NCBI GenBank assembly: GCA_963682055.1
Contig: OY821743.1
Coordinates: forward strand, 32,412,702-32,476,701
Direction: 5' to 3'
DNA length: 64,000 nt
Source of the DNA: Primula veris
Taxonomy: Eukaryota; Streptophyta; Magnoliopsida; Ericales; Primulaceae
Part shown: positions 1 to 12,499 of the stretch, piece after piece
Numbering within the stretch: position 1 is the first letter of the stretch
Layout: each line of letters starts with the position of its first letter
Notes under the pieces: model-generated
What the model was told of the DNA's origin: nothing
Databases searched by the model: none
What the model saw: the letters and a program-made list of their open reading frames with translations, nothing else
Program-made: the position numbers and the translations under genes

Positions 1-2640
1 TCAAAATGATTTTTTTTTAAATTTAACATTTGAACTATATGATCAACTTTTGAAAATTTTTATTCCGAAAATTTTGATACAAGTTATTTACCGGTAAAAA
101 TTGCATTTAGTTTCGTAATGAACAATCAAAATGGGAACGAAGTGAGTAGTGTTTTTTTAGTTGCTTTACTATTGAAATCATGTCGTGCATAGCCAAAACC
201 ACTACAAATACTATATCATTCACACTTAAATTCAGATACTGTACATGATTTATCAGTAACGAAATAATATTTCAACTTTAGAGCTACTAATGTCATCTTT
301 AGCTATAAAATATTTAAATGGTACAAATTTCACATTTAAATAGTTTAAATTACAGACCATCCATTCTTCCATCATCAATCCACATATACAAATCACACTA
401 AAAGTATATTCCCTAGAATATTATCCTCTTTTATTTTTTAAGAATATTTTAACATTTCAACAATAATATTAATTTTGTAAACTTTACTTTCCAGTATTTT
501 TGAAAAACTACTGATACTTATACTTTAGTAATAATATTCGACAAAACTAGTCATTTTACAAGGAAAAGGGATATTTTAAATTATCTTACGACATTATATA
601 CATGTGATTCGTGATTAGTACTATATATAGATGAACAATAATATATTAAAGTGAAGTGTTACACTAAATGTAATGCAATACTATTAATTAATAACAGGGA
701 CTAAAGTGCTAAAAAATATTTATATACTATCACATATCAATTTGTAAGATATATAGTTGTTGGTGATAATCGAGTCTAGGTATTTTCTGATGAAAGTTCA
801 ATAAACAGTTGTTGACACATAATATTCGTCAATATTAATCTGTATATATAGCATATGATATTTCCATCAGATCCAAGCAAGCATGTACTTTTTGTACAGA
901 TTCATCGATTATTTTGCACATTGTCTTAAATTGGAAAAGAGTTATGTATCTAATCCTATTTTTATTTGGTGATTTATCTCTAATATGAGCAAGTTAAATT
1001 TGTTTTACTGGACACAGATAATAATAATCAAAATCAAAATACACGTAACCAACTGGAAAATCACACACCTTACAAGTTAGAATAAGTCAATAACTCAACT
1101 TGGATCTATACTTTAACCAAACAAAGAAAATGCTTGAACAAGATGGTTGTCGTTAATCTTAGTAATCCTTCTATATAAAGAAGTTGGAGGTTCATCTGTC
1201 AAACGAAATCACAAGTAAATGCCAAACAAGTCTTATGTAATGCAAATACATGTTAGACTTGTAGAGGTAAATGCATGATCGTTCAAATAAATCACAAGTT
1301 GGATTTGCTTTATTTAAAGTAAGTATCAACGATTTACAAAGAAATATCCTCCTTAGCGTGCTAACTTATTTCAAGGATTTCTAATTAATTTAGTGGTCAT
1401 TGTTCAAAAGAAGCATTTAATTAAAAGTTGGCAAAGTCTATGGGTTCTTCAATATTGCACCACCTTTTCTGTAAACAATATGTAGTATGGAAAAGAATCC
1501 AATAGCTCGAGTAGATATACTATATTGCCAAATTAGTTGACAAAAAATACTAATCCGAATAAAGATCCCACTTGATAATTGTAAACATATGAGTTATGAC
1601 AACAAATAGAATAATGTTTTTGGAAGGCACTAAGAAACTTCCTTTATTCTCAAATTGGTGTCAATATGCTTGAAGTGAGCTTACAATAGCAAAAGAGTAA
1701 AGAATAAGACATTTGACATAATAGTCATATTGTGTACAAAGCGTTACAAAGCACCTTTGGTTGCATCTTTCATTTGAATTCTTCTTAAATACCTTTCTTG
1801 TATTACCACGATGAATAAGACGTCAAAATTAATATTTTTGTGGTGTGATGTTGACATAAAACATTAGGATATATTAGCAAATTAATGTATATTCTCGAAA
1901 TTTATTTAGTTTTAATTCACTACCAATTAATGCTTTAGAAAAAACTCTCAATTCCAGAGAATTATTTACGTAAAATCTTCCTTCTAGACTTGCAATAAAT
2001 TACCTTGGTTGTCATATTGAAAACAATATAACTACGGGTGTGATCGGTTCAGTTCCAAATGTTAAACTATATTATTATCTTTTGAAAATAAAAACTTTGG
2101 TAATTTTTGTTATTTCGCCGGTCAAAATTACACGTAATTTCGTATAAAATAATTAATTAAATAGAATCGATGATTATACTAAAAATTTGTCGGTTGTAAT
2201 TAATATAATTGTAATATACGCCGTGTCCTGATCGTAACGTGTCATAATTTTAAAAATTTATCATTTCGTCATATTTGTGCCGTATTGTGTTGGAAACACC
2301 GATCCTATTGTCTGTGTTATATGATATATACTCCATACGTCCCTAAATAAATATTCATTATTCTATATTTGTCTATACCAAAATAAGTGTCCACTTTAAT
2401 AATTTATAAATGAAAAAATGATAAAAATACTATAATATCCTCAAATATTGCAATGAATACATTCAAAATTTTAACAATAATAATTATTTAATTTAAATTA
2501 GAAATATATTTATAACTTTCAAATGCAATTAATGGGAGTTCTTAATATTTACAAAAATTAAAGGGAAACACCTAAAAAGAGACGAGGAAGTATAAGTTTT
2601 AAGAGAACCCAATTCCAAGATTAACGGATAAATAAATAAC
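1..2640. other. AT-rich intergenic DNA, no gene recognised
   Basis: No open frame of useful length and no recognisable protein similarity on either strand. The sequence is AT-rich with short A/T runs and scattered TATA-like stretches. No terminal repeats or target duplications were found by eye. Confidence 0.6.
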
Positions 2641-2671
2641 TTGGATTAGTATTTTGTGGTGGGCGCGTGTG

Positions 2672-3540
2672 TGATTGTAGCTAAGCTACTGCCCATTTTT
2701 ATTTTTATTTTTATTTTATATAATTGGTAGTAAAAACTCACATTTTTATTTATTTATAGTGATGATAAATAAAAGAATGCGGGTAAAAAACCCCAAAAAA
2801 AAAAATCACCCAAAGTAGTAATACCGTAGTGTAGCAAATACAAAAGTTTCGGAAAAAAATAAAGAAAAAACAAATTGACAAACCAAAATGAAAACTTATA
2901 AGAACTTTAGGGGATTCCGTGTCTGATTGTAGCTAACCTACTGCCCATGTCATTATATGTTTGTGTTAAATACGTAACACTTTGTGACTGGCCATTTAGG
3001 GTTATAACTTATATATATATTCGTACGTGACTATTAGCTTTTGTACGTCACTATTAGCTTTTCATTCAAGAAAGTAACGACATTTTGATGTGTGAAACCA
3101 TTGGTATGTGATCGTCGCTAACCTATGCATGAATGCCCGTGCCAATATTGTACTTATATGTATATGTCTACAATCATGTGAAATTTGGGAGTTGGGACTG
3201 TTAATTTTGTTACCTTGAGTAGTTGAATTAGGCTGATACTTTTGTGTTTTCTCGTGTCATTCATTTTAAACTTTTGTGAATTTACTGAATTAAGTATCTT
3301 GAGAAATCTAAAATACTAGAAAATAAACAACCAAATCAATGATAGATTTTTTTACATTGATTTGATATGATGTGTAAAACAGTACGTTGGTTGGTTTGTG
3401 ATTGTCGCTAACCTAATACCCGTGTCATCATGTCTCTGTCAATTGTATAACAGTTTGGGACTTGGCTACTTACGATATAGTCAGGGAAATTTTGGTTTTC
3501 TAATCGTGTCATTTAAGCTTTTGTGATTTTTCCAACAAAA
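2672..3540 (+). repeat. Four diverged copies of a repeated module upstream of the GH5 gene
   Basis: A motif close to TGATTGTAGCTAACCTACTG, usually followed by CCCRTGTCA, occurs at about 2672, 2923, 3108 and 3399, all in the same orientation. Copies 2 and 4 share further text after the motif (a CATGTCAT-like stretch, then TTTGTGACTGGC or TTTGGGACTTGGC), so the unit is longer than the motif. Spacing is about 190-290 bases. Between copies 2 and 3 a 22-base stretch (GTACGTSACTATTAGCTTTT) is tandemly doubled at 3023-3066. The modules lie 1.2-2.0 kb upstream of the GH5 start codon. They could be an old tandem repeat or part of a decayed element; no function is shown. Confidence 0.55.
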
Positions 3541-4716
3541 CAAATAAATTATAACCTCGGGAGGTTTTGAAAAAAAATGAAATATAGACTTTGTTACAAC
3601 TGTGATGAAATAGTTATTCATTTACCCTAAACTGCAATTTATTTTAAGATAGGCATGAAAAATGTTTAATATTGTCTGAATATGCACAGTTGGGAGGACA
3701 TGTCGGTGGCATAAGCGAGTCTGTTTTTGGAGCATATATAGGATGGATATATCTTATGCATTTTCATCACATTAAACTATATCACATAATGGTATTTAAT
3801 GTTGGTAGTTGACAATATCACAATCATACGCTTGTACCATATTGAACTAATAGACATGCTAATTAATTACTACTTAATATGTTCATATTTCATGTAGTGG
3901 ATGTGGTTTGCTGAATTCAAAACCCAAATTCACACAGAACCTGGGTAACGTTTGATACCTTTGGTATACAGCTCTATTCTCAGCCAACATCTGTATGGTA
4001 AAAATTGAGATTGGCATAGTGTATATTAAAATAAATACTAGGAAGTAGGAATAACTTATCCCTACCAAAAACGTCAAAATATCGTGCTGTCATTTATTTA
4101 TAAACCGATCATGTTATGTTTGGCATAATGCTTTATTTCAATGTCCATCTTGATAGTATATAGCAGCAGGTTTAATCTTATATTTCTTGTTGTATATCCC
4201 TCATAGTCAGGCACTGGCCTAGACAAGTCAGCCAATTTGGCCAGGCGTATGTGGGGTAATTATTAAAAAGTGACAAGTGATAAATTATATTCGCGAAAAA
4301 TGTTACTTCCAAAAATTTATTTGTAAAAAGTGATAATTTTTATGTGCTCACCTCAAACTGAACTACAATATACCACAACTCTTTACAACCAATATCAACT
4401 CACACTGCAGGCTGTTTCCTTTATCCATCGATTGTTAGTCACCGTCGAGGTCTGGGATGGTCCGACGAACCTCCGACGAGGTTGCAACGACTTTTATCAT
4501 ATGTACAAACAGTAACGGTAGAGGATGACTTTGAGAAAAGAAAACTAATTTGAACAAAAGCCAAATGCAACTTACTGTTGGTGCTTTGCAAACCAAATGA
4601 AAATCACACATAAATTAGCATATATATATTCGTGGACTCGTGATGTGCATGCAATAAAGAGAATCTCAACTCAAAGGCTTTTTTTTAAGCAGTAATAAAG
4701 ACTAGAGAAATCTCAA
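3541..4716 (+). promoter_or_regulatory. Upstream region of the GH5 gene, with a possible TATA box at 4620-4629
   Basis: No gene is seen here. A TATATATATT stretch at 4620-4629 lies about 90 bases before the GH5 start codon, a plausible TATA position for a short 5' UTR. Other TATA-like stretches are common in this AT-rich DNA, so the assignment is weak. Confidence 0.3.
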
Positions 4717-7700
4717 ATGGACAAGTCTTCAACAAGAAAGCCTCAATGTGTTTTAGTACTCTTATGTTGTATGTTCTTTATCTCCGATGCGAGGTTCACT
4801 CCTAGCTTCAAAATCCGAGCCATTAATCTTGGTGGTTGGCTTGTAATCGAAGGTTGGATTAAACCTTCTCCTTTTGATGGTATCCCTAACAAAGATTACT
4901 TGGTTAGCACTCAATATTTATCTTAATGCACATTTATCTTCTTTTTTTGGTACTCGTTCTGATTGTTTTGCAGTCTCCTTTGGTTTTCTAGTAAATCTAC
5001 ATGATATTCAAAATTCATGAATGATCAGGGTTTTTTTTGTTGCACTTAGCTCATTTTGTTTGCATTTTGGTTTTAAGTTGCAATGCATTGCTTCTTCAGC
5101 ACAAAAGACTGCCCTTCCACAAAGTTAAAAGTTGTAATCCGGTTTAAACCAAAATTCTCCCACCTAAAATTAGTCAACTTATTTTCTTAACATATATATA
5201 TATATTGAGCTTAGAAGAATAATTAGTGCTAAAGTTTTTCTTTCAAATCATTGGGGCCCCTAACGGTTTCTTAGATCTCGTTATTTTTCACTACGAAAAC
5301 CAATATAAATAAAAACCACATTTTTTTAAGGAATCCATCCTTTTTGGTCCAGAAACTAGTGAAAGCAAAAATTGAGCATGTATTATGTATGTTTCTCTCA
5401 TAATTCTATATCATACTAAAAGAATTAGCGATCACATACCATTTTATTTTCATTTTTAGGATGGCACTGGCCTACAATTCAAATCAGTAACAACTGAAAA
5501 GTACCTTTGTGCTGAATTAGGGGGAGGAACAATCATAGTAGCAAACAGATCAACTCCCTCGAAATGGGAAACATTTCGCGTAAGTCGTAATGAATTTTCA
5601 CAGTTGTTCATGGTTTTCTTCATAAACAGTTTTTTGTGAATTTTCATTTTAACAATTATGTTTGTCTTCTATTTTTAGCTGTGGAGGATAAATGAGAAAA
5701 AATTCCAGTTCAGAGTGTTCAATAAGCAATTTGTCGGGTTGGTCAATACCGGGAATGGGATAGATATAGTAGCTGTTGCTGAAACAGCAAGTGATTCCGA
5801 ATCGTTTGAAATTATTTGGAATTCGGATGATTCTACACGGGTTCGGATCAAATCACCTAATGGTTTCTTCTTACAGGTAATTAGAACTTATAAACATTCA
5901 AGATTTAAATTGAGTTTTTCTTGTTCTTACCAAAGGAACACTCGGATTGTAACTTTGCTTGCTCAATATAATATATTTTTTTTTTGCAATATAATTGTAA
6001 TGGTGTAAAAGGCCATAAAATGCGGTATGATAAGGTGAAAATATTGTAACCATCGAAAGTAAAACAATGTAAAGAATAATGTACCATGGACCGATATTCC
6101 ACTGTAAAGCATCATAATTTTTGTCGCCCAAGTAGCTATATTTTTGGGGGAGTTGATGGGAAAAGATCGAGAGTTAACCAACATATCGTAAGAAACTAAG
6201 AACTAACAACATGCTTTAGCTCGTATTATTATCGCATGTGAAGTTACTATTTGTACAAAAGTTTCAAGTAACACACATTAAAGTGCATTACCGTTCTGAA
6301 TTTAAGCTCATCTAATCTTAGGGAAAGTCATATATATGCAAGAATGCCCTTAATTCAATGTCTTTGACTAAATAACTTAAGAAATATGTCTTAAAAAAAC
6401 AAGTTGACTACTAGAAATTAGTAGTTATGGAAGTATAGTTTGTGTACTCTATTTGTCATTAATATACTTTTATCATATATTATATTCTTATAAAAGTTAT
6501 ATACTACCACTAGGTTGTAACTTATTGATGTTTTGTCCAATGACTTTAAATTTCAAAAAATACAAACAGGCCTAAGGAATTACCTCACTAGCCACTCAAA
6601 GAGACTTTCGTTGGTTTTCTATAATATGTTTATTCATTTCAAGGTTAATCCTTTATTTTTTTTGTAAAAGATCATCTTACTTATAATTAATTAATTATAG
6701 AAAGCACAAGTGTTTCGTCATCTTATTTTCATTTTATCTAGGCAAAATCGGAAGTTATAGTGACAGCTGATTCGAAAGGAGATGGTAATTGGGGTGACGA
6801 CGATCCATCCGTTTTCGTGGTAAAAATAAACAGAGGACCCCGAGGTGAATATCAGCTCACTAATGGCTATGGTCCAATAATGGCACCTCAAGTCATGAGA
6901 GTAAGCTCTTGACCCATTCTTTAGACAGTCACCTTTTTATTAAAAAATACTCCTTTTAGACTTTTAGTAAACTTCGATTTTTTTGGTTCTTTTAGAAAAG
7001 TAGTAATGCTCACTAATAACTTGCGTGCATTCATATCTTTATAATAATTAGGAGCATTGGAGTACGTACATAGTAGAAAGTGATTTCAAGTTCATATCGA
7101 GAAATGGTGTAAATGCTGTAAGAATACCTATCGGGTGGTGGATCGCTAGTGACCCGAACCCACCTAAGCCTTATGTTGGAGGATCTTTACAAGCCTTGGA
7201 CAATGCGTTTTTATGGGCGAGGTATACATATCTTTTGCTTATATTTGAACTGTAATAAAAAAGTTAACCAGTATATATGTGAACTGTTTTTTTCAGCTCA
7301 GAAAATATGCCCCCTTTTCTTCCATCTTCTTCTTTGGAGAAAATTTGGCTATGATATACACTAAAGTATAGACCAATTAAGTGTAATTAATGAGAGCATC
7401 GTAAAAGATGATGCCTCGGAAAAATTGAGAAATTGATTGCAGCCAGTGTAACTGTATAAACATGATACAAATGTGATAAAAAAAAAATGGAATTAGGGCA
7501 AAAAATAGTAGTACTTTTAAGTGTACCTTGTACAATTTTGCTTACTGAGTATTTGTTTACTTTTCTTTGTGTATGTGGTGTTGATGCAGAAAGTACGGGT
7601 TGAAGGTAATAATAGACTTGCATGCAGCACCTGGTTCACAAAATATATGGGATCACAGTTCTACAAGAGATGGTACTCAAGAATGGGGGAAAACTGACCA

Positions 7701-9331
7701 AAATATTCAACAAACTGTTGATGTTATTGATTTTCTCACCGCCAGGTAAACATGGAAACGAACTCATGCTACGATTTTCGAATTATTTTCTACCTGTACA
7801 AGTCCATAGTTTCTAGACTGTATATAAAAGAAATTATGGGCTTGACCAAACTGTTAAGAAATACTGTAGTAAGAAAATTTTAATAAAAAAGTATATTCAG
7901 AAAAAAAAATTGGGTTGTAAGCTTGAAAGCTGTTCCCATCCCTGTCGGGGAAGATGCCAACTATATAATGGACACTCTTTGTTTGATAATGCACCTATAT
8001 ATACATATCTTACTTGAAAAGATTTTTTGATGTGATGTGAATCTAATATTCATTTCATGCCTCAAGACTACTCCAAACATATCAAAGACACCATTCTTGT
8101 TCATAACCTGTTTAAAACTTCTCTTGTATAAATTTATTATTACTTGTTATGTGGAATTATTTAGATAAAACATGTCATTAACTTGTATTTCTTTACGACT
8201 TTACCTTGTAACAATGCATGGCAGGTATGCCCTTAACCCAAGTCTATATGCGGTTGAGCTAATTAACGAGCCACTTGCGCCTGTTGCTACCCTGGATAGC
8301 CTAAAGAAATACTATAAAGCGGGATATGAAGCTGTTCGTAAACACTCATCTATGTCTTTTGTTATCATGTCTAATCGCATAGGTTCGCCCAATCCAAAAG
8401 AATTCCTGCCGTTAGGAAATGGCTTACAAAGATCTGTAATCGATGTTCACTATTATAATCTTTTCAGTAGTATGTTTGACCATTTATCGGTTCAACAGAA
8501 CATTGACTATGTTTACAACAATCGATCGGCTCAGTTGAATGAAGTTACCACAGCAGAAGGACCTCTCACATTTGTAGGTATGTTTTCAAAACCGACTATG
8601 ATTTTATTTTTCGAATAGAGCAATCGAATTTGGTGTAGCATAAATGTATCATTGAATATTTGAATTTAGTAACCATATCCCACAACTTTCACGCAAATGA
8701 GTTAGTTTATTACAAACTAGAAAAAAGGGTGTTACATAGATAAGTTTAACCTTTTCCATACCAAAATAAAAGTTGTTATTCCAAATGTACTGCAGTCTAT
8801 ATCGTAAAGAGGGAAAAAAAAGTGTGTAAAGGCCTTTACCAACCGATTTGCTAAAGAGTCGAAACTAAGTTTCGTTCTCTACAACTTTGTATCCACCATA
8901 AAATAATTTTAATTTCGGGTCAATGGATTTTTGTTCCAAAATGAAAGTTTCCTCTGGATCTTTTACAACAAAATAATCTTTTCAACGGGTTCGGGGGAGG
9001 AAAAAAAAAACTACAAACAAAGATTGATTTTGGGGTTTATAAAGGCATGTTTTTTTTCAAACCACTTGAGCATGCCTAGCAAACTACTTGAACAATTTTT
9101 ATTATTATTCAATATTAAAAGTGCTGAAAGTAATTTGGATGTGTAGGGGAATGGGTAGCTCAATGGAATGTAAATGGAGCAAGCAAAGAAGATTATCAGA
9201 GATTTGCAAAGGCACAATTAGATGTTTTTGGAAGGGCTTCGTTTGGATGGGCATATTGGACCTTGAAAAATGCTCCTGACAACCATTGGAATTTAGAATG
9301 GATGATTAACAATGGTTATATCAAGCTTTAA
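4717..9331 (+). CDS. Glucan 1,3-beta-glucosidase-like protein (GH5 family, fascin-like N-terminal domain)
   Basis: Eight exons with GT-AG introns and a continuous frame: 4717-4902, 5460-5579, 5679-5876, 6742-6900, 7052-7221, 7590-7745, 8225-8577, 9147-9331; 508 aa. Residues about 9-26 form a hydrophobic secretion signal. The motif INLGGWLVIEGWIKPS follows, then a fascin-like beta-trefoil region (about 62-180, with GGGTIIVANR and NKQFVGL), then the GH5 barrel from about 215. The putative acid/base is Glu345 in LINEP and the putative nucleophile is Glu449 in VGEW; both are present. By family it is expected to be a secreted or cell-wall exo-beta-1,3-glucanase, but the substrate is not tested and many plant members are uncharacterised. 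All exons are open and no key residue is missing, so the gene looks functional. Start chosen as the first ATG before the signal peptide. Confidence 0.92.
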
Positions 9332-10719
9332 TCTTAAGAGTTTATGTAATTTGACATTTTAGCGTTTACTTGCGATAATAATGTTTGATACTCAATCAAA
9401 CGCAATTTAATATTTAATAGCATTTGCCAAGGCAAAAATTTACTCCTCTTCTCATATTATGGTTCCGTAAAATGAAAATTTCATATACTTATTGCAAAAG
9501 AAACCACTTCAAATGATATATAAATGTACTCATTTTGCATAATTTATAGTCCGGACCGAAGAAAATGTCAGGGGACACGGGGTCAGTACGAATACCAACT
9601 TATTTCCGACCTCCAAGTAAGTCTACCAAGCAAGTCATCGTTGATTTGACTTGATGCTAATAGATTCACTTGTATTTAAGTTTTTAATGATCAACTTCTA
9701 CCTTTCAATTAAATTCCCACCTAAATATACATGTCGGCTCTTCCTTACATTATGCTCGGTATATAAAGTTCTCTTGCACTTCTACAATTTAATAACTTAA
9801 ACAATTATTCTTACCCAATTTTAGGGTAGAATAAACAAATGACTGGAAAAACATAATTAATATTGTTCTGGTGGATAAATGATAATTAGCTCTAAATGCT
9901 AGAAAGAAGGGAAAATCGTTGAAATGCAAGTTCTCGTGTTTAAAATAGAACTATATACACTCACATTAGAGTTTCGTGTACAGAATATTTGTATGACATT
10001 AATTAGTCTCTTTCGTATATATTAGTTCCATGTACCACCTTTTGGTATTTGGATGTGTTTTCTCATGGTTTCCAAACTTGTAGATTTAGCTATCCAAAAA
10101 ACAAATGACAAATACCAAAACAAACTTCCATTGTCTCAAAAGAGTAGTTTACCTTTAAAAGTATTCAGAAGCTGTGTTCCCTTTTTTTCTTTCTTTTTTT
10201 TTCCTTTCTAGTTATAACACTTATCTCTCAACCAAAACAATTCACGGAGATTTTTTCTAAATTGCCCCAATCTCCCACAGAAATTCCTATTTTGACATTC
10301 TCTGTTAATAAATTGTAAAATTGGCCTACTCTATCTCACTTATCGGATCAGAGAGACAGAAGTCTCCACATTATCCGGCCCCACAACATTATCCCATGTT
10401 CCTATCCCCTTATATATATTTTTTCAACTCCAAACATTGCAATATCGTGCTGTTAAGAGAATTTTTAACAAAATTAATGTTTTTTTTCCCTATTATACTT
10501 GATTGATATAAACATAATTTTTTCTAATAATCAATTTGTTGGAAGAAACTAATACTTTTTTATGCCGGAAGAAACTAAAAAAAAAATGGTAAATTTTGGA
10601 TTGATATCTTATTTACAACTTAATTAAATATTGGTCCATGAAACTAAAACTAACTAAGTATTGGTCCATTTCTCCTAACTAACCAATAAAAATAGAAAAA
10701 AAAAATGGAAAGAAAAAAA
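9332..10719. other. Intergenic DNA after the GH5 gene
   Basis: Begins with the GH5 3' UTR. No gene was seen. Short open frames here lack family features. The stretch at 9878-10070 has a diverged copy at 11917-12118 (listed separately). Confidence 0.5.
9878..10070 (+). repeat. Direct repeat, copy 1 (partner at 11917-12118)
   Basis: This stretch and 11917-12118 share most of their sequence in the same order, including AAATGCTA, AAGAAGGGAAAAT, TGTACAGAATATTTG, ATGACATTA and TAGTCTCTT. Identity is roughly 80 percent by eye with small indels. The copies are about 2.04 kb apart and flank the fold-back element at 10720-11376. This could be an old segmental duplication or the ends of a larger decayed element. 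Confidence 0.7.
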
Positions 10720-11376
10720 AAACTTTAAAGAGACAAAACCCCGAAAAAACACGAATAAAATTCCAAAAATCCAAAAAAAAATCCAAAAAATGTAAAATCA
10801 ACAAAAATCCAAAAAAAAAAAAAAAAAGTCCGAGTCGTCTTAGTTCATTTTAAAAACAGTATGAGTCGTTTTAAGTCATTTTAAAAACAGTCTGAGTCAT
10901 TTTAAGTCATTTAAAAACAGTCTTAATCATTTTAAGTCATTTTAAAAACAGTCTAAGTTGTTTTAAGTCATTTTAAAAGCAGTTTGGGTAGTTTAAAATA
11001 ATTTTAAAAACAGTTTGAGTCGTTTTAAATCGTTTTAAAAACAGTCTGAGTCATTTTAAGTAATTTTAAAAACAGTTTGAGTCGTTTTAAGTCATTTTAA
11101 AAATAGTCTGAGTCGTTTTAATTCATTTAAAAACAGTCTAAGTCTTTTTAAGTAATTTTAAAAATAATCGGAGTCGTTTTAATTCATTTAAAAACAGTCT
11201 GAATCTTTTTAAGTAATTTTAAAAACAGTCTGAGTCGTTTTTACAATGAATTAAGATTCGGATTTTCTATTTTTTATTTTGCGTTTTTGTATTTTTATTG
11301 ATTTTAGATTTTTTGGATTTTTTTTAGGATTTTTGAAATTTATTCGTATTTTTTCGGGGTTTTGCCTCTTTAAAGT
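10720..11376. mobile_element. Fold-back element: inverted arms flanking a minisatellite
   Basis: The left arm (about 10720-10812) and right arm (about 11282-11376) are inverted copies. The left reads ACTTTAAAGAGACAAAACCC and onward; the right, reverse-complemented, reads ACTTTAAAGAGGCAAAACCC and onward. They agree over about 93 bases with roughly 8 differences. Between the arms is a 31-bp tandem array. Long inverted arms with internal tandem repeats are the layout of fold-back transposons. There is no coding capacity, and no clear target duplication was found at the ends, which sit in A-rich and AT-rich DNA. Confidence 0.6.
10828..11242 (+). repeat. Minisatellite, about 13.5 copies of a 30-31 bp unit
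   Basis: The unit is close to GTCTGAGTCGTTTTAAGTCA followed by TTTTAAAAACA. Units differ at a few positions each (GTCTGAGTC, GTTTGAGTC, GTCTAAGTC; a 30-bp variant has TCATTTAAAA instead of TCATTTTAAAA). The array lies exactly between the inverted arms of the fold-back element. Confidence 0.9.
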
Positions 11377-12491
11377 TATATATTATCAGCACATACAAAA
11401 TTATGTTATGTTATTGCACTAGCAATATATAATTTTGGAATGTGTTGTCAAAAAAAATATTTAAAGGGTTGTCAGAATACCGTATATATAAATTATTATG
11501 AAAAACATTAATAAAAAAAAATTCAAAATTATGGGAGTTGACGCGACAACCCGGTCATATGAGGGTGCCGCCCCCGGTGAAACTACGACTAATGGTCATA
11601 ATCATCACTTGGAGAAGCGTTGGTGAAAAAAAAATTCTGTTTTTTTTGTTTGTAAAAGCGCCTCGAAAAGACGCTTTTGAGACTTTCTCACGCCAACTTT
11701 TATTCCAATGCAGGTCATGCAAAGGTCAGTAACAAAGGTTTCTATTTGCAACTATCAAACAAGTCCCCGTTATTGAGCCACTATGATTACTGCAATTTTC
11801 GTATGTACATTGTATTGGACTAGCTAGTGTTTCAAAGTCAAGGTAATTTGGTGTATGACAATTACAGTAATCCATAAAGGTCAGTTTGGTATACTTTCTT
11901 GGAAGCAAGCAAAGACAAATGATGAATAATTTAAATGCTAAAAAGAAGGGAAAATTGTTGGTAATGTAAGTTCTTGCGTTTAAAAGAGAACCATATACAG
12001 TCATATTAGACTTTCATGTACAGAATATTTGCATGACATTAGCTAGTCTCTTCCGTATTTATTAATATTCCATCTACCTACCTTTTGCTATTATTTAAAC
12101 GTGTTGTCAGATTCCGAACGTATATTTGACCACTTTTTTCACCCAAAGGAAATCATAGCAAACACCCTCACTACAAAGAAATTTCATAAGAAAATGATGA
12201 AAATTTAGATATAAGTGGTAATTACCTATTAAAAAAATCGGATCCTAAAACAATTTTAAATATTAGTATTAAAGGCGGTCCAGGGTGAAGTCGGGTAAGG
12301 GTTGGACCTTTGGCAGATATATATTTTTTTTGGTGGGAAACATGGTTGAGCCCAGTATAAAAATAGTAAATCACAGTCTATTATAAACCCAGTTCTATCC
12401 TAGTACTCTGTATCAATTAACACCATAAACTGGGAAAAAGTAAAATATATGTAAACTATTTTTATATACCAAAAAAAACTATTTATATATG
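11377..12491. other. Intergenic DNA with repeat remnants
   Basis: Contains the second copy of the 190-bp direct repeat (11917-12118). The short ORFs here have no recognisable domain. A GGGTAAGGGTTGGACC-like segment at about 12294-12309 resembles text near 24387-24403 but in the same orientation, so it was not called as a terminal repeat. Confidence 0.5.
11917..12118 (+). repeat. Direct repeat, copy 2 (partner at 9878-10070)
   Basis: Diverged copy of 9878-10070 in the same orientation; see that entry for the shared blocks. Confidence 0.7.
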
Positions 12492-12499
12492 CATACACC
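12492..12499. repeat. Target site duplication of the hAT element, left (CATACACC)
   Basis: Identical to 15703-15710, immediately outside the other end of the element. Eight base pairs is the hallmark length for hAT insertions. Confidence 0.9.

Noticed and set aside
1..4700. tRNA or other structured RNA genes in the long non-coding stretches
   Set aside because: No convincing cloverleaf or conserved A/B box pair was recognised by eye; a covariance-model scan would be needed to exclude them.
10828..11242. CRISPR-like array of 31-bp repeats
   Set aside because: There are no unique spacers between units; it is a head-to-tail minisatellite in plant DNA.
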